Shown piece by piece: positions 1 through 8,742 of a DNA stretch of 64,000 nt. Where the stretch lies: NCBI RefSeq assembly GCF_004208415.1, contig NZ_CP035758.1, positions 6,200,001-6,264,000 on the forward strand, given 5' to 3'. The translations under genes were made by a program, and so were the position numbers. The DNA comes from Ktedonosporobacter rubrisoli. Its GTDB lineage: Bacteria; Chloroflexota; Ktedonobacteria; Ktedonobacterales; Ktedonobacteraceae. Each line of letters begins with the position of its first letter. Within the stretch, counting starts at the first letter, position 1. The notes beneath the pieces are model-generated. The model saw only the letters and a list, made by a program, of their open reading frames with translations, had not been told where the DNA came from and did no database searches.

Positions 1-2
1 GT

Positions 3-230
3 GAGCCGATCTATAAAGTGCTTTCCTCTGGCTTACAGGATACGCATGAGCTTGTCGGCAGTGGCAGCGGCCATAGCTGGGGCGTGCGTACGCTCAATCC
101 GTACTGGGCTTTTCTGCGCATTGATTATATGTTTGCCAGCCCCAATATAAAGCCGCTCTACCTGCGGACCGATTGCGCGCCGCGCGGTAGCGAACATTGC
201 GTGCTGATTGGCCAGTTTGCCTTCACATAA
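3..230 (+). CDS. Endonuclease/exonuclease/phosphatase family protein, C-terminal part
   Basis: Only the last 75 codons lie in the window; the reading frame is open from base 3 and stops at TAA 228-230. The peptide contains RIDYMFASP followed about 20 residues later by GSEHCVLIGQF. This matches the R-(I/L)-D-Y-(I/V)-F and S-(D/E)-H signature closing the catalytic domain of the DNase I/EEP superfamily, where the last His is catalytic. Such proteins are metal-dependent phosphodiesterases acting on nucleic acids, lipids or inositol phosphates; the substrate cannot be told from this fragment. Family assignment is fairly secure, function is open. Confidence 0.7.
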   Translation, partial: EPIYKVLSSGLQDTHELVGSGSGHSWGVRTLNPYWAFLRIDYMFASPNIKPLYLRTDCAPRGSEHCVLIGQFAFT

Positions 231-663
231 GGTGGGCAAATCAAGCCGGTCAGCCTTCAGTTCGGCCGTCGAGGATAAATCCGTAGCCTTTGTCAGCATC
301 AAAGGTCCCAGTGAAAACCCATTAAATACGCTCTTTTCCCTCTGGACGGGGCTCCTCTCTGGGCGAGAGCTAACCCCTAGCCCAAGGCTTTAGCATCCCC
401 TATGCCAGAAGTGGCAGGCCCTGCCCATCTTCCATTCACAAAAATAATCTTCATCTTGCTTAAAAACGCCGATTCATTGACAAATATATTCATACCATGT
501 TATTATTCTTTCATTAAATGCAAATTTTTATTACATCCAAGCCGCTTATCACCAAAATATAGAAAAATTTTGCCATACAGAGTTTGTGAGAAAATTTCTC
601 GGCGGCAAGAGCCGAGAAGATCATCTACAAAAGTTAAAAAGAAAGAAGCGGGGGAAAAGATAT
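231..663. other. Intergenic region with promoter for the SDR gene
   Basis: No credible gene is seen. The second half is strongly AT-rich and holds the promoter listed at 477-506, leaving a leader of about 150 bases before the next gene. Confidence 0.5.
477..506 (+). promoter_or_regulatory. Sigma-70-like promoter for the SDR gene
   Basis: A consensus -35 box TTGACA at 477-482 is followed after 18 bases by TATTAT at 501-506, within AT-rich DNA and upstream of the short-chain dehydrogenase gene. Assignment is by sequence only. Confidence 0.5.
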
Positions 664-1551
664 ATGAGCATGAGCGAGAATAGGGCAAGCCGATCGGCGG
701 GTCGCGTCTGGTTCATTACTGGCACTTCTACGGGTTTGGGCCGCGCGTTGGCCGAGGCTGTCGTCGCGCATGGCGAGCGCCTGGTAGCTACGGCACGTCG
801 CCCGGAATGTCTGCAGGATCTCGCCGATAGTGCGCCTGATCGCGTGCTGGCCCTGCCTCTGGATGTCACCAGCCCGGAGCAGGTTCGCACGGCTGTGGAA
901 GAGGCAATAGAACATTTTGGCCAGATAGATGTGCTGGTCAATAACGCTGGTTATGGGCTGTTTGGCGCCCTCGAAGAGGTGAGCGATATAGAGGCATATC
1001 ACCAGTTCGAGACCAACGTTTTCGGAACGCTGAGATTGACGCGTGCAGTGCTGCCCTTTATGCGCGCCCAGCGTAGCGGCCATATCCTGATGATGTCATC
1101 GACTGGCGGCCTGATCGCTCCTCCAGGCTCAAGCATGTACAACGGGAGCAAATTCGCGATTGAGGGTATAGCAGAAGCTCTTTCACAGGAAGTCGTTTCC
1201 TTTGGCATTCACGTAACCCTGGTCGAGCCGGGAGTTTTCCGCACGGATGTGCTGGGCCGCTCGTTAAAGCGTACACAGTTGGCGCTGGATGACTATGCTC
1301 CAATGAACGGCTTTGTCCGGCAGTGGGTTGAACAAAACAATGGCACGCAACAAGGCGATCCTGCTAAAGCTGCGCAAGCGATGATCAAGGTGGTTGAGGC
1401 GCCCGAACCTCCTCTGCGCCTGGCCCTGGGGGCCGATGCCTTAGAGCTCATACACAAGAAGCTGGCCTGGGTAGCCAGCGATCTGCAAACCTGGGAGGCT
1501 ACTGCCCTTTCCACTGCATTCACACCTGATACGGATGAGTCCAACACATAG
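664..1551 (+). CDS. Short-chain dehydrogenase/reductase (SDR) family oxidoreductase
   Basis: A 295-residue cytosolic NAD(P)(H)-dependent oxidoreductase of the classical SDR type. The nucleotide-binding TGTSTGLG motif is at residues 19-26, the NNAG structural motif at about 93-96, the catalytic Ser at 146-147 (MMSST), and the YNGSK Tyr-Lys pair at Y159 and K163. The ATG at 664 follows a purine-rich GGGGGAAAAGA and places the Rossmann fold close to the N-terminus; an in-frame start at 586 would add a lysine-rich extension untypical of the family. Length and motifs suit the oxidoreductases often annotated as acting on ketones or aldehydes. The substrate is unknown, and the gene stands alone with its own promoter and a 3' hairpin. 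Confidence 0.9.
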   Translation: MSMSENRASRSAGRVWFITGTSTGLGRALAEAVVAHGERLVATARRPECLQDLADSAPDRVLALPLDVTSPEQVRTAVEEAIEHFGQIDVLVNNAGYGLFGALEEVSDIEAYHQFETNVFGTLRLTRAVLPFMRAQRSGHILMMSSTGGLIAPPGSSMYNGSKFAIEGIAEALSQEVVSFGIHVTLVEPGVFRTDVLGRSLKRTQLALDDYAPMNGFVRQWVEQNNGTQQGDPAKAAQAMIKVVEAPEPPLRLALGADALELIHKKLAWVASDLQTWEATALSTAFTPDTDESNT

Positions 1552-1647
1552 GCGCTCAGCTTCTATTCTGCACCAGCGACCAGCCGTGAAGCGGGGTTTG
1601 CTAGAGGACCTGGATAGAGATATATAGCTGAGCAATCAGAAAAGCGC

Positions 1648-1685
1648 GAGGAACAGAAGCTAACTATTCTTAACTTCTGTTCCTC
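1648..1685. terminator. Perfect 12-bp stem hairpin between convergent genes
   Basis: GAGGAACAGAAG at 1648-1659 pairs perfectly with CTTCTGTTCCTC at 1674-1685 around a 14-base loop. It lies between the ends of the SDR gene and the convergent membrane protein gene, so it probably terminates both. There is only a short T run (TTTT on the minus strand). Confidence 0.6.
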
Positions 1686-1736
1686 ATTGCTCTATGCTAC
1701 GGATGTTTGCGGCCCTCATCTTGCCAGCTTTGTTTA

Positions 1737-2270
1737 TCAGTTGGGTGTGGCGCTGGCCTGTTCGATCATCACCGGCGGCTCGGCGTTCTTGAGGCGGCGC
1801 AAGAGCCAGTAGAAGGTGAGGGCCAGGATTACAACAGACAAGAGTTTAAACTCGACGCCAAACAGGGGCATAGCCTTGGCGAAGAAGACGGCGCCAAAGG
1901 TGCCAACCAGGGGCAGAACGCAGCTCGGGCAGCCAAAGGTAGAGATGCCCAGGATGACGACAGCGCCGGCGGAACAGGCCGAGCCGGTAAACATGCTTGA
2001 GCCCTGGCGATAGTGATCGATGCTCAGAGAGATCAGCACCGCTGAGGCGAACGAGGTGAGAATATCTAAGATGAGACAGCTAAAGAAGTACAGCGCGCCA
2101 AAGTGTTGCAAATAAAAATCGGGTGGACGAATGTGCGTGGTCAGCAGGTTGGCGGTTCTACCGCCCTCGCGCAGATCAAAAAATATGTACAGGGCCAAAA
2201 AGACGACGGTTAAGACGATGGTAAGGGTCAGGTAGCCGGGCTTCCTGAGAGTTGCACGAATTGCCTTCAT
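1737..2270 (-). CDS. Small multi-pass membrane protein, family not recognised
   Basis: A 177-residue hydrophobic protein starting with a basic tail (MKAIRATLRKPG). Hydrophobic stretches at about residues 14-31, 55-80, 97-115 and 122-158 suggest four or five membrane passes. The striking part is the central loop with SACSAG and then FGCPSC, three cysteines within about 17 residues including a C-x-x-C, which could be a redox or metal site. The C-terminus is polar and probably cytoplasmic. It is convergent with the SDR gene and monocistronic. I do not recognise the family; a thiol-redox or metal-handling role is only a guess from the CPSC motif. Confidence 0.65.
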   Translation of the reverse strand: MKAIRATLRKPGYLTLTIVLTVVFLALYIFFDLREGGRTANLLTTHIRPPDFYLQHFGALYFFSCLILDILTSFASAVLISLSIDHYRQGSSMFTGSACSAGAVVILGISTFGCPSCVLPLVGTFGAVFFAKAMPLFGVEFKLLSVVILALTFYWLLRRLKNAEPPVMIEQASATPN

Positions 2271-2756
2271 TGTAAGTTGGAACTCCCGTGGTAATTAGAA
2301 AAGACTGCTTGCATTGTATGACATAGTAGCAGGCAAGCGCCACATTTGCCGATCCAGAAGCAGGGACAAATATTTCTTCTTCAGCCTGCCCTTCATTTAT
2401 ACCTGAAAAACTCTTCCCTTTAGGAGAACAAAAGATACTCTGAGAAAACAAGCTTATCTTGTATATTTTGAGGGAAGATGACCTTTTTCTTACTCAGGCA
2501 ACTAAAACTTAATTTCGTCTTTCAAGCACCTTCGTAGAATTAATATATCTATCTCCGCACCTCCGCTATCCCCGATTATCTATAGCTTTATGCTTTCTAA
2601 AGAAAAATTCGCCTCTTCTACTCGTGGTACTTTACGGATTATGCTTTCTGACCTTGCATTCTCCTGGCAAAGGATTTTCATGAATAGCTAAAACTTTAAG
2701 CTCTAGCAGTTTAGAAGCCCAATTGAATAGCGCGCTGTAAAGAAAGGATTTTTAGC
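2271..2756. other. Intergenic region without recognised genes
   Basis: An AT-rich divergent intergenic stretch between the minus-strand membrane protein and the plus-strand secreted protein. It must hold both promoters. No clear repeat, RNA gene or conserved coding frame is visible. Confidence 0.5.
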
Positions 2757-3641
2757 ATGCGCAAGTCCATCATATGCTGCTCTCTGGCTTTGCTCCTGGC
2801 TGGAATTCTTGGCTTAGCCGCGAACGTACAAGGATGGGGAGCTTCGGCAAAGGCAGCTTCCGCAGATGTGACTCCCACGCCTGGCATCACGTCATGCGGT
2901 GTTCCTGTCAGCCAAGCTACATGTGGATGGTATATGGCTCACTACGTCTTTTATCAGGCCCATATTGTCCCTAACTTTCTTGGCTTAGGCTCGCACATAG
3001 AATATACGCCTGTCGTCCTCCCGGGCGCATTTTGTTTCATCTGCCTGGATAATGGAGACGGAGGACCCGTCAAAGGCAAGCGCACGACAACCGAAATCTT
3101 AGCCTCAGAAGAGCTGGGAAACGAGGCCGGGGAAGTTACGTCTGTAGGTCACCTTACTATCGATGAAACCGCCAGCAAAAATCCGCTCACCAACGATGAG
3201 AAATGGACGGCTCAATTTCTCTCCAAGTACATCTATAATGATCCTCAAGATGACCTTTTGCTCAAGAATGTCGATAATCAGGCTAGAGATGGTAGCGGCA
3301 ATACGGCAGACCTGACGCGAACCAACGTGGCCAAGAATATCAAGAATAGAATTGATATCATTAGCCCAATTACAAGAGACGATGGTAACGTCATTTCAGC
3401 TATCCTCAAGAAAAATGGCCAGGTTGGACCCAATGGAGAAGTTGCGCTTAATCTTAGAAATAGCAAACTAAAAATAAGCGATATGGGTAACGTCATGGCA
3501 AGATTAGTTAAGGCAGCACACTTACAAAATGTTAAGCTTAATATTAGCCGGGTAATCGTCATCCAGGACGTAACTCCGGGCGTACATCCTGCATGGAAGA
3601 TTTTCGATTATAATCCGCTCCTGGGAGCATTGATACCGTAG
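2757..3641 (+). CDS. Secreted protein of unknown function
   Basis: A 294-residue protein with a clear Sec signal peptide: basic MRKS, a hydrophobic core to about residue 25, and a small-residue AKAASA cleavage region near residue 31-36. The mature part carries several cysteines near its N-terminus (SCGVPVSQATCGW, then FCFICL), consistent with disulfides outside the membrane. A long polar, Asn/Asp/Lys-rich region follows, lacking recognisable repeats. AAAGAAAGGA precedes the ATG at 2757. A strong intrinsic terminator follows directly, so the gene is transcribed alone. I do not recognise the family. Export is well supported; function is unknown. Confidence 0.75.
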   Translation: MRKSIICCSLALLLAGILGLAANVQGWGASAKAASADVTPTPGITSCGVPVSQATCGWYMAHYVFYQAHIVPNFLGLGSHIEYTPVVLPGAFCFICLDNGDGGPVKGKRTTTEILASEELGNEAGEVTSVGHLTIDETASKNPLTNDEKWTAQFLSKYIYNDPQDDLLLKNVDNQARDGSGNTADLTRTNVAKNIKNRIDIISPITRDDGNVISAILKKNGQVGPNGEVALNLRNSKLKISDMGNVMARLVKAAHLQNVKLNISRVIVIQDVTPGVHPAWKIFDYNPLLGALIP

Positions 3642-3663
3642 TTTGTCAGGCCAATATTCGGCA

Positions 3664-3697
3664 AGAGAGGAAATTCATGCTTTCCTCTCTCTTTTTT
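3664..3697 (+). terminator. Intrinsic terminator of the secreted-protein gene
   Basis: AGAGAGGAAA (3664-3673) pairs perfectly with TTTCCTCTCT (3681-3690) around a 7-base loop, followed by a T-rich tail CTTTTTTC. It begins 22 bases after the stop codon of the preceding gene. Confidence 0.85.
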
Positions 3698-3763
3698 CTA
3701 TGTTACTATTGAGCAGCAATAGTATCGATAAAACCATGATGATATGAAACGGGAGAAGCGTTT

Positions 3764-4171
3764 ATGTCAAAAATATTCTGCAAGTGCGGGCATATGATTG
3801 TCGATCAAACAGATAATTTACCCTACAAAGCTTCAGTTATTGCAGATCAAGACGAAGAGCTGCTCTACGATGATTTCTTTCCATTTATCGAGGGCCTTTT
3901 TGAGGCTAAGGAGCATGGTCTACTGGCAGAATATCTTGAAGAGCAATTTGGCTCAGGTTATCCTAACGACTTGAAAATTCGGAGCATCATTTCCGATGCC
4001 TTCCCCTATGCACTTCATAGTCGGCGTCTTTACGAGTGTGAGCAGTGCGGTCGGCTCTGGATACAAGTGCATCCGCAAAAAGATATTTTTACCTCTTACC
4101 TTCCAGAAAGCAGCGAGCGGCATGTGCTCAGGTCAGTGCGCAAAGATGAGGCAGACAATGAGTCGCAATAA
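3764..4171 (+). CDS. Small acidic protein with paired cysteines, possibly zinc-binding
   Basis: A 135-residue protein. It opens with FCKCGHM and has CEQCGRLW near residue 91, so two C-x(1,2)-C knuckles could together bind one zinc ion. The stretch between them is acidic and helical (DDFFPFIEGLFEAKEHGLLAEYLEEQF). The second knuckle, followed by LWIQVHP, resembles zinc-ribbon ends of proteins that read or scaffold other molecules. The start at ATG 3764 has GGGAGAAG upstream. Neighbours are unrelated. No family is recognised, so a zinc-ribbon protein of unknown role is the safest label. Confidence 0.65.
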   Translation: MSKIFCKCGHMIVDQTDNLPYKASVIADQDEELLYDDFFPFIEGLFEAKEHGLLAEYLEEQFGSGYPNDLKIRSIISDAFPYALHSRRLYECEQCGRLWIQVHPQKDIFTSYLPESSERHVLRSVRKDEADNESQ

Positions 4172-4397
4172 TTTGTCTCTTGCTCCGTTTGAGGTGACTG
4201 CAAGTCCTTACGGGAGCACGATAGCTCAGGCATTCACTGCTCCATTTGAGATGTCTATACGATAGAGGAAATAGGCTACCTAAGCCGATTATTGATATCA
4301 ATCAGGCCGAAGGCAGCCATGCTTTATCCCTTGCAAATGATATTTTCTTTGTGTACACTCTGCTTATGACTTATTCTTCCCTGGACGAACACGGCTC

Positions 4398-4892
4398 TTG
4401 AAAGTGATTCTTTTCGGATTATCTGGATCAGGAAAATCCACAGTTGGAACGCTCCTCAAAAAAAGGTATGAGTTCCCTGTGCTAGAGGCTGATGATGATG
4501 TGGAACTGCGATACAACGGGGTTTGGCCTGCCGAAGAACACCTCATCGACGCTTCTTTTGAAGAGACCAATCTGCGAGTCTTAGAGATGCAGCATGTTTT
4601 TTACATCACCAGTTGGCTTGAAAAGGATCGCATTCGGGAATTCAGCGCTCGTGGCTTCCAGATTATTCTGTTAGTGGCTTCCCTCGAAGAATTGTTGCGC
4701 AGGCGACAAGCACGTGATGGAGCCTATCCGCCAGCGCTCGTGCAACGGGCAAAGAAGAATTACCGGATCTTTCGGGACACTATCCAGGAACCGATGATCT
4801 CGCCCTTGTTTGCTCTCACCCTCGATATGTTAAAGACCTCACCAGAGCAAGCCGTTCAGCGCATCCTGGATCTGCTCCAAAGCCCTGAATAG
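4398..4892 (+). CDS. P-loop kinase-like protein (AAA/adenylate-kinase type fold)
   Basis: A 164-residue P-loop NTPase with a textbook Walker A, GLSGSGKST, at residues 8-16, right at the N-terminus as in small-molecule and nucleotide kinases (shikimate, gluconate and dephospho-CoA kinases). A basic lid-like stretch EELLRRRQARDG follows at about residue 95-106. Acidic residues after the first strand (EADDDVE) may position Mg or substrate. The best start is TTG 4398 (MKVILFG), because no in-frame ATG lies upstream before a stop; GTG 4404 is possible. The substrate is unknown and no pathway neighbour helps. Confidence 0.7.
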   Translation: MKVILFGLSGSGKSTVGTLLKKRYEFPVLEADDDVELRYNGVWPAEEHLIDASFEETNLRVLEMQHVFYITSWLEKDRIREFSARGFQIILLVASLEELLRRRQARDGAYPPALVQRAKKNYRIFRDTIQEPMISPLFALTLDMLKTSPEQAVQRILDLLQSPE

Positions 4893-5051
4893 CCCCATTT
4901 TTGTCACAGAATCGCGAGTCCTCCTTTGAGGGCTACCTTGCAATCATCCTCTTTTACTGCTCTGTTGTAGCGTTTTCCACGTTTTAAATACACTTATTTC
5001 CTGCGTTTCTAAAAAGGAGATGTTAATTCTTCAGTGGAAAAAGGAGTTGCT

Positions 5052-5309
5052 ATGCCATCAAAACCTCAACCCACACCTAATTTCAAACCTTGCCCCGAAT
5101 GCGGAGGCATACGCATTGCCGTCGAGGACTACATGAGCTGCGGTCCCTATCACCAAGCCTTTGGAATGTTTCTCAAACCGCTAAGGCGCTCTACTAGCCT
5201 TTGGCCCCGGAGATCCAGGCAGTCCGAAACCCTGACCCTCACCTGCCTGCAATGTGGCTATACCGCCTGGTATGCCCTGGAGCCACGCAACCTGCTCCCC
5301 GAGGAGTGA
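5052..5309 (+). CDS. Short zinc-ribbon protein
   Basis: An 85-residue basic protein with CPECGG near residue 15 and CLQCGY near residue 66, two C-x-x-C-G knuckles that together form a classic zinc ribbon. A strong AAAGGAG at about 5039-5045 dictates the ATG at 5052; a GTG 18 bases upstream is unlikely. Zinc ribbons of this size bind nucleic acid or another protein, and nothing in the context identifies the partner. The downstream DedA gene has its own ribosome site. Confidence 0.65.
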   Translation: MPSKPQPTPNFKPCPECGGIRIAVEDYMSCGPYHQAFGMFLKPLRRSTSLWPRRSRQSETLTLTCLQCGYTAWYALEPRNLLPEE

Positions 5310-5575
5310 TAGCTCCTTCCTCTCGTCCGCAAGAAACGACGCGCCCACCTGGAGAGAATAAGAGCCCGCAAGGAGCCGCTATCAGCAAGTGCATGGCTAT
5401 CATACTCTCTCCCATCATGACTATAAGAAATTTCGTAGAAGAGAGGATTGATCGTCAATGGGCGCTCTGCCTCAATATACAGAATTGTAACACTTTTGTT
5501 ATATTTCCTCATTTTCTCCTTGCTATACTTCCTTCGAAAGCCAGAACAGCAAAGCGAGAAAAGGGGTCTTGCCAC

Positions 5576-6226
5576 GTGCTTACACAACTTACAAATATAT
5601 TAATAACTTCTATTGCTAATATCTATATTGAAACGGGTCTGCTGGGCATTTTTCTGATTATGGCCCTTGAAAACTGCTATATTCCCCTGCCAGCCAGTGA
5701 AGTCGTCATTCCTATTGCGGGCGCGCTGGTGGTCCGAGGGGCGCTATTACCTACTATACCTGTCTGGGCCAGCATTGTTCTCGTATCTCTGGCATGTGCC
5801 CTTGGCTGTTTAGCTGGCTCCATGGCCGCTTATGCCATCGGCTCTACCGGCGGGCGGCAGATACTCTTGAAATACGGTCGCTATATTCTGATTTCGCAAC
5901 GTGAGATCGAACGAGCCGAGCAGTTTTTCCAGCAGCGGGGAAGCGCCGCCGTCTTTTACTCGCGTTTATTGCCCGTTGTACGGACCTGGGCTTCGTTACC
6001 GGCAGGATTCACGCGTATGCCTTTTAAGACTTTCTGTCTCTATACATTCGGCGGCTCGCTGCTCTGGTGCGCTCTCTGGACATGCCTTGGCGCTTTCATG
6101 GGCAACAATCTCGATCAGCTTAAACCTATCTCTCACATTCTAACCGGGCTTGTCCTTGCTCTATGTACACTCTTGATTGCGCTGTACATCGGGAAGCATA
6201 TCCGCACCGTTCGCCATGCGCACTAA
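5576..6226 (+). CDS. DedA family integral membrane protein
   Basis: About 216 residues, the normal DedA length. Family hallmarks seen: ALENCYIPLPASEVVIPIAG near the N-terminus (the E-x(n)-P-x-P-x-E region), then GSMAAYAIGSTGGRQ, and the signature F-x-R-(x)-P-x-(V/L)-R-(x3)-(L)-x-A-G seen here as YSRLLPVVRTWASLPAGFTRM. Four to six hydrophobic segments follow. DedA/VTT proteins are inner-membrane proteins linked to phospholipid flipping (undecaprenyl phosphate or phosphatidylethanolamine) and membrane homeostasis. GTG 5576 is chosen because AAAAGGGG lies just upstream and it gives the usual N-terminus. Confidence 0.88.
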   Translation: MLTQLTNILITSIANIYIETGLLGIFLIMALENCYIPLPASEVVIPIAGALVVRGALLPTIPVWASIVLVSLACALGCLAGSMAAYAIGSTGGRQILLKYGRYILISQREIERAEQFFQQRGSAAVFYSRLLPVVRTWASLPAGFTRMPFKTFCLYTFGGSLLWCALWTCLGAFMGNNLDQLKPISHILTGLVLALCTLLIALYIGKHIRTVRHAH

Positions 6227-6268
6227 GGGCGAGCTTTGCTACGTGGCCGGTCGGGTTCCAGGCCTTCT

Positions 6269-6721
6269 CTAGGCAAAGAGGTTCTGCAAGCGCGGTAGAA
6301 AGTAATTCCAGCCAGCCAGATGATCCTCGACGCGCAACTCTTGATCCCTTGCCGTGTTCTCATAGGGACCATGACGCAACCTCAGACGCGTACCCTCGCT
6401 GCCCAGCGGCTCAAAAGTGAGGTTGACCTCTCTGGTCATGTCTTCTGCTGGATCATGGTCCCAGCGCCAGGTGAAGGCTAGCTGCCTGGGAAAGTCAAAG
6501 AGCGTATAGGAACCGCGAAGATGCCAGTTCTTCTGGGGCGCTCCCAGATGATAGGTGCCGCCCTGATAGGGCTGGATCTCGATTTCCTGGGGCCAGCTCC
6601 ACCATTGTGGCAGCTTCTCCGGCTCGATCCAGTAGCGAAAAAGAAGGGAGGGCTGAGTAGAAGGAAAAGTTGCTTCGATGAGCAGGCTGTCAAAGCCAGA
6701 GGGTAATTGAGTGATCGCCAT
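6269..6721 (-). CDS. SRPBCC/AHSA1-type ligand-binding domain protein
   Basis: A 150-residue single-domain protein of the START/SRPBCC superfamily, AHSA1-like group. The fold is recognisable by the RYWIEPEKLPQWW start helix and W-rich strand, the YQGGTYHLG turn, LAFTWRW, and a C-terminal amphipathic helix ending WNYFLPRLQNLF. These helix-grip proteins bind small hydrophobic ligands; most bacterial members have no known ligand. AACAGGAGG just upstream supports the ATG at 6721. It lies convergent to the DedA gene and divergent from the Clp-N gene. Two further SRPBCC genes occur in the window (22446-22937 and 35917-36420). Confidence 0.8.
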   Translation of the reverse strand: MAITQLPSGFDSLLIEATFPSTQPSLLFRYWIEPEKLPQWWSWPQEIEIQPYQGGTYHLGAPQKNWHLRGSYTLFDFPRQLAFTWRWDHDPAEDMTREVNLTFEPLGSEGTRLRLRHGPYENTARDQELRVEDHLAGWNYFLPRLQNLFA

Positions 6722-7023
6722 CAGAAAAACCTCCTGTTTTTAGAAATTATATTCTATTTTCCCCGCAACAGCAATACACAAAGAGTTTATCCGGGCCTGC
6801 CGTCATCCACACAATTTTCCTGCCACACGGGCTATATGCCGCCAGATCAATCTCTTTTCCGAAAAAGCCCTTGCGTTCTTAACAGGGCAAAAATAAGTTC
6901 TTTATCTTTAATGCTAACAAAAGAAGCAAGAGAGACGTTTTCATCCTCTTCCTCGTTTTACTATACATGGATGGGAAAACCATGACCTCATCCATGCCGC
7001 GCTTAGAGACAAAGGAGGGAGTC
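6722..7023. other. Divergent intergenic region
   Basis: AT-rich spacer between the SRPBCC gene (minus) and the Clp-N repeat gene (plus). It must hold both promoters. No RNA gene or repeat is apparent. Confidence 0.4.
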
Positions 7024-8742
7024 ATGTCTCAGGGAAACCTTGATACACTGCTCAAGAGCATAAAGTATTTCGATAAGTTCAGTATGGGAGCCCAGAAGGT
7101 TGTAAAGCTGGCCGGGGAAGAGGCTCAGCGCTTACAACGGAGCACTGTAGGCAGCGAACATCTCTTGCTGGGGCTGCTGCGCGAAGGAAAGAGCAACGCA
7201 GCGCGCGTACTACAGGTGCTAGGGGTGACGCTGGAGAGGGTGCGCAAGGCGGTTGAAGATGCCCAGGAGACTGAAGAGAACACGGCGCAAGCCGAGATCA
7301 CGTTTTCGGCAGATGGGAGCATGGCACTTGAAATGGCCATGAAAGTGGCTGAGAGCCAGTTTCTTCCTCCCGGCTCCGCTGGTCAGCTGTTTGGATCGCT
7401 ATCTGCCTCAGAGGATGAAGCGAAGAAGATCCTGCAAGATGGCAAGCTGCCGCAGCGTTGGGAGGCGCTGGGCGTGACCCTGGAGGATGTACGTAAAGCG
7501 CTTGCAGAGGCGAAAGGGCGCCAAGTAGAGATTCCATTCGATCAGGGGTCACCTGCCAATACCCCAACTGAAGAGGACGCGCGGCGGCGCCATCCTCTCT
7601 TTCGCGTCGATATAAGGAAGCTATTGCTAGGTGTGCTGCGCGTGCCGGAGAGCCACGGGGTAAAGATTCTGCAGGGCCTGGATGTGCCGCTTAAGGATAT
7701 ACGGACGCTGCTGCTGCTTCTGGATCTTGGAACGTTGCCCATAAGCTATGGAGAATATGCTCAGCGGTTTACGCTTCCTGCCCGAAAGGCATGGAGGCTG
7801 GCGCATGAGGAGGCACGCCGCATGCAGGATACCTATGTCCGCAGCGATCATTTGTTGTTAGGACTGATGGCTGAGGGAAATGGTGTCGCGGCAACGATGC
7901 TAGCGGAGATGGGAGTCGGGCTGGAGAAGATGCGCGAGCAGGTCACGCCCGGACATGAGATGAGTGACTGGAGCATGCCGAGTGAAATAAAATTGCAGCC
8001 GTTTCTGAAGGATATAATTGAGCTTGCTTCAAATGAAGCCCGGCGGCTCTATCATCCCGCCATTGGCACGGGACATTTGCTGCTCGTTCTGCTGCAAGAG
8101 CACGAAGATCAGAGCCTGGAGGCAGATGTGCTAAGATGGCTGGGTGTAGATCTAGATAAGCTGCGAGCAGGATTGCGGAGCGCGCTTAAGGCGAGCGTGA
8201 GCGAAGAGGTTGGCAGTGAGGTTGAGGAGGAAGGAATATATGCAGGCAATGCTTCTATCGCCTCCATAGAGAAGGATTTGGGGAGCCGGGAATTGGATAA
8301 GACAATCCTGGCAACCTATCAGTTTAAGCCGGAGGTCTGGGAGGTGCTAGTGTATGCGCGGATCACAGCGCAGAATCTTGTCCAGCGGGTGGGACCGGAG
8401 CATCTGCTGATTAACCTGGCCCGCAAGCCGGATGGGCCGCTGCGCACGGTGTTTCAGGAGCTGGGAATAGATTATGCGAAGGCACGGGCGGCGCTTGAGA
8501 AGAGGTCAGGGCGAGGGACGGAGGCGGGAACGGTAGTGCAGAGACAGAGTGCGTTGTGCCAGGCCTGTTTATTGTTGGCTGTCGATGAGGCGGAACGCAG
8601 AGGTGGTCGAGGGGCACCGATCACGAACGAGCATGTGCTGCTGGGCCTGCTGCGCGAGGAGCAGGGGTTTATAGCCAAGCTGCTAGGCGATCTTGGCACA
8701 AGTGTAGAAGTGGTACGCACAAAGCTCGTATCTGCATTGTGA
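7024..8742 (+). CDS. Multi-repeat Clp N-domain protein without ATPase
   Basis: A 572-residue cytosolic protein made almost only of Clp R/N-domain (PF02861-type) half-repeats. Clear copies are at about residues 19-80, 249-307, 324-390, 433-495 and 507-572. Each has an A-x-x-EA-x-(R/L) helix, (S/T/G)-(E/D/G)-HLLLGLL and LG(V/I)-x-L-x-(K/R)-(V/L)-R. Degenerate copies lie at about 94-165 and 185-231. ClpA, ClpB and ClpC carry two such half-repeats to receive substrates and adaptors before AAA+ modules. Here no Walker A/B, AAA+ or ClpP loop follows. AAAGGAGG before ATG 7024 fixes the start. It may be an adaptor or sequestering scaffold for Clp substrates; that is inference. Confidence 0.85.
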   Translation: MSQGNLDTLLKSIKYFDKFSMGAQKVVKLAGEEAQRLQRSTVGSEHLLLGLLREGKSNAARVLQVLGVTLERVRKAVEDAQETEENTAQAEITFSADGSMALEMAMKVAESQFLPPGSAGQLFGSLSASEDEAKKILQDGKLPQRWEALGVTLEDVRKALAEAKGRQVEIPFDQGSPANTPTEEDARRRHPLFRVDIRKLLLGVLRVPESHGVKILQGLDVPLKDIRTLLLLLDLGTLPISYGEYAQRFTLPARKAWRLAHEEARRMQDTYVRSDHLLLGLMAEGNGVAATMLAEMGVGLEKMREQVTPGHEMSDWSMPSEIKLQPFLKDIIELASNEARRLYHPAIGTGHLLLVLLQEHEDQSLEADVLRWLGVDLDKLRAGLRSALKASVSEEVGSEVEEEGIYAGNASIASIEKDLGSRELDKTILATYQFKPEVWEVLVYARITAQNLVQRVGPEHLLINLARKPDGPLRTVFQELGIDYAKARAALEKRSGRGTEAGTVVQRQSALCQACLLLAVDEAERRGGRGAPITNEHVLLGLLREEQGFIAKLLGDLGTSVEVVRTKLVSAL

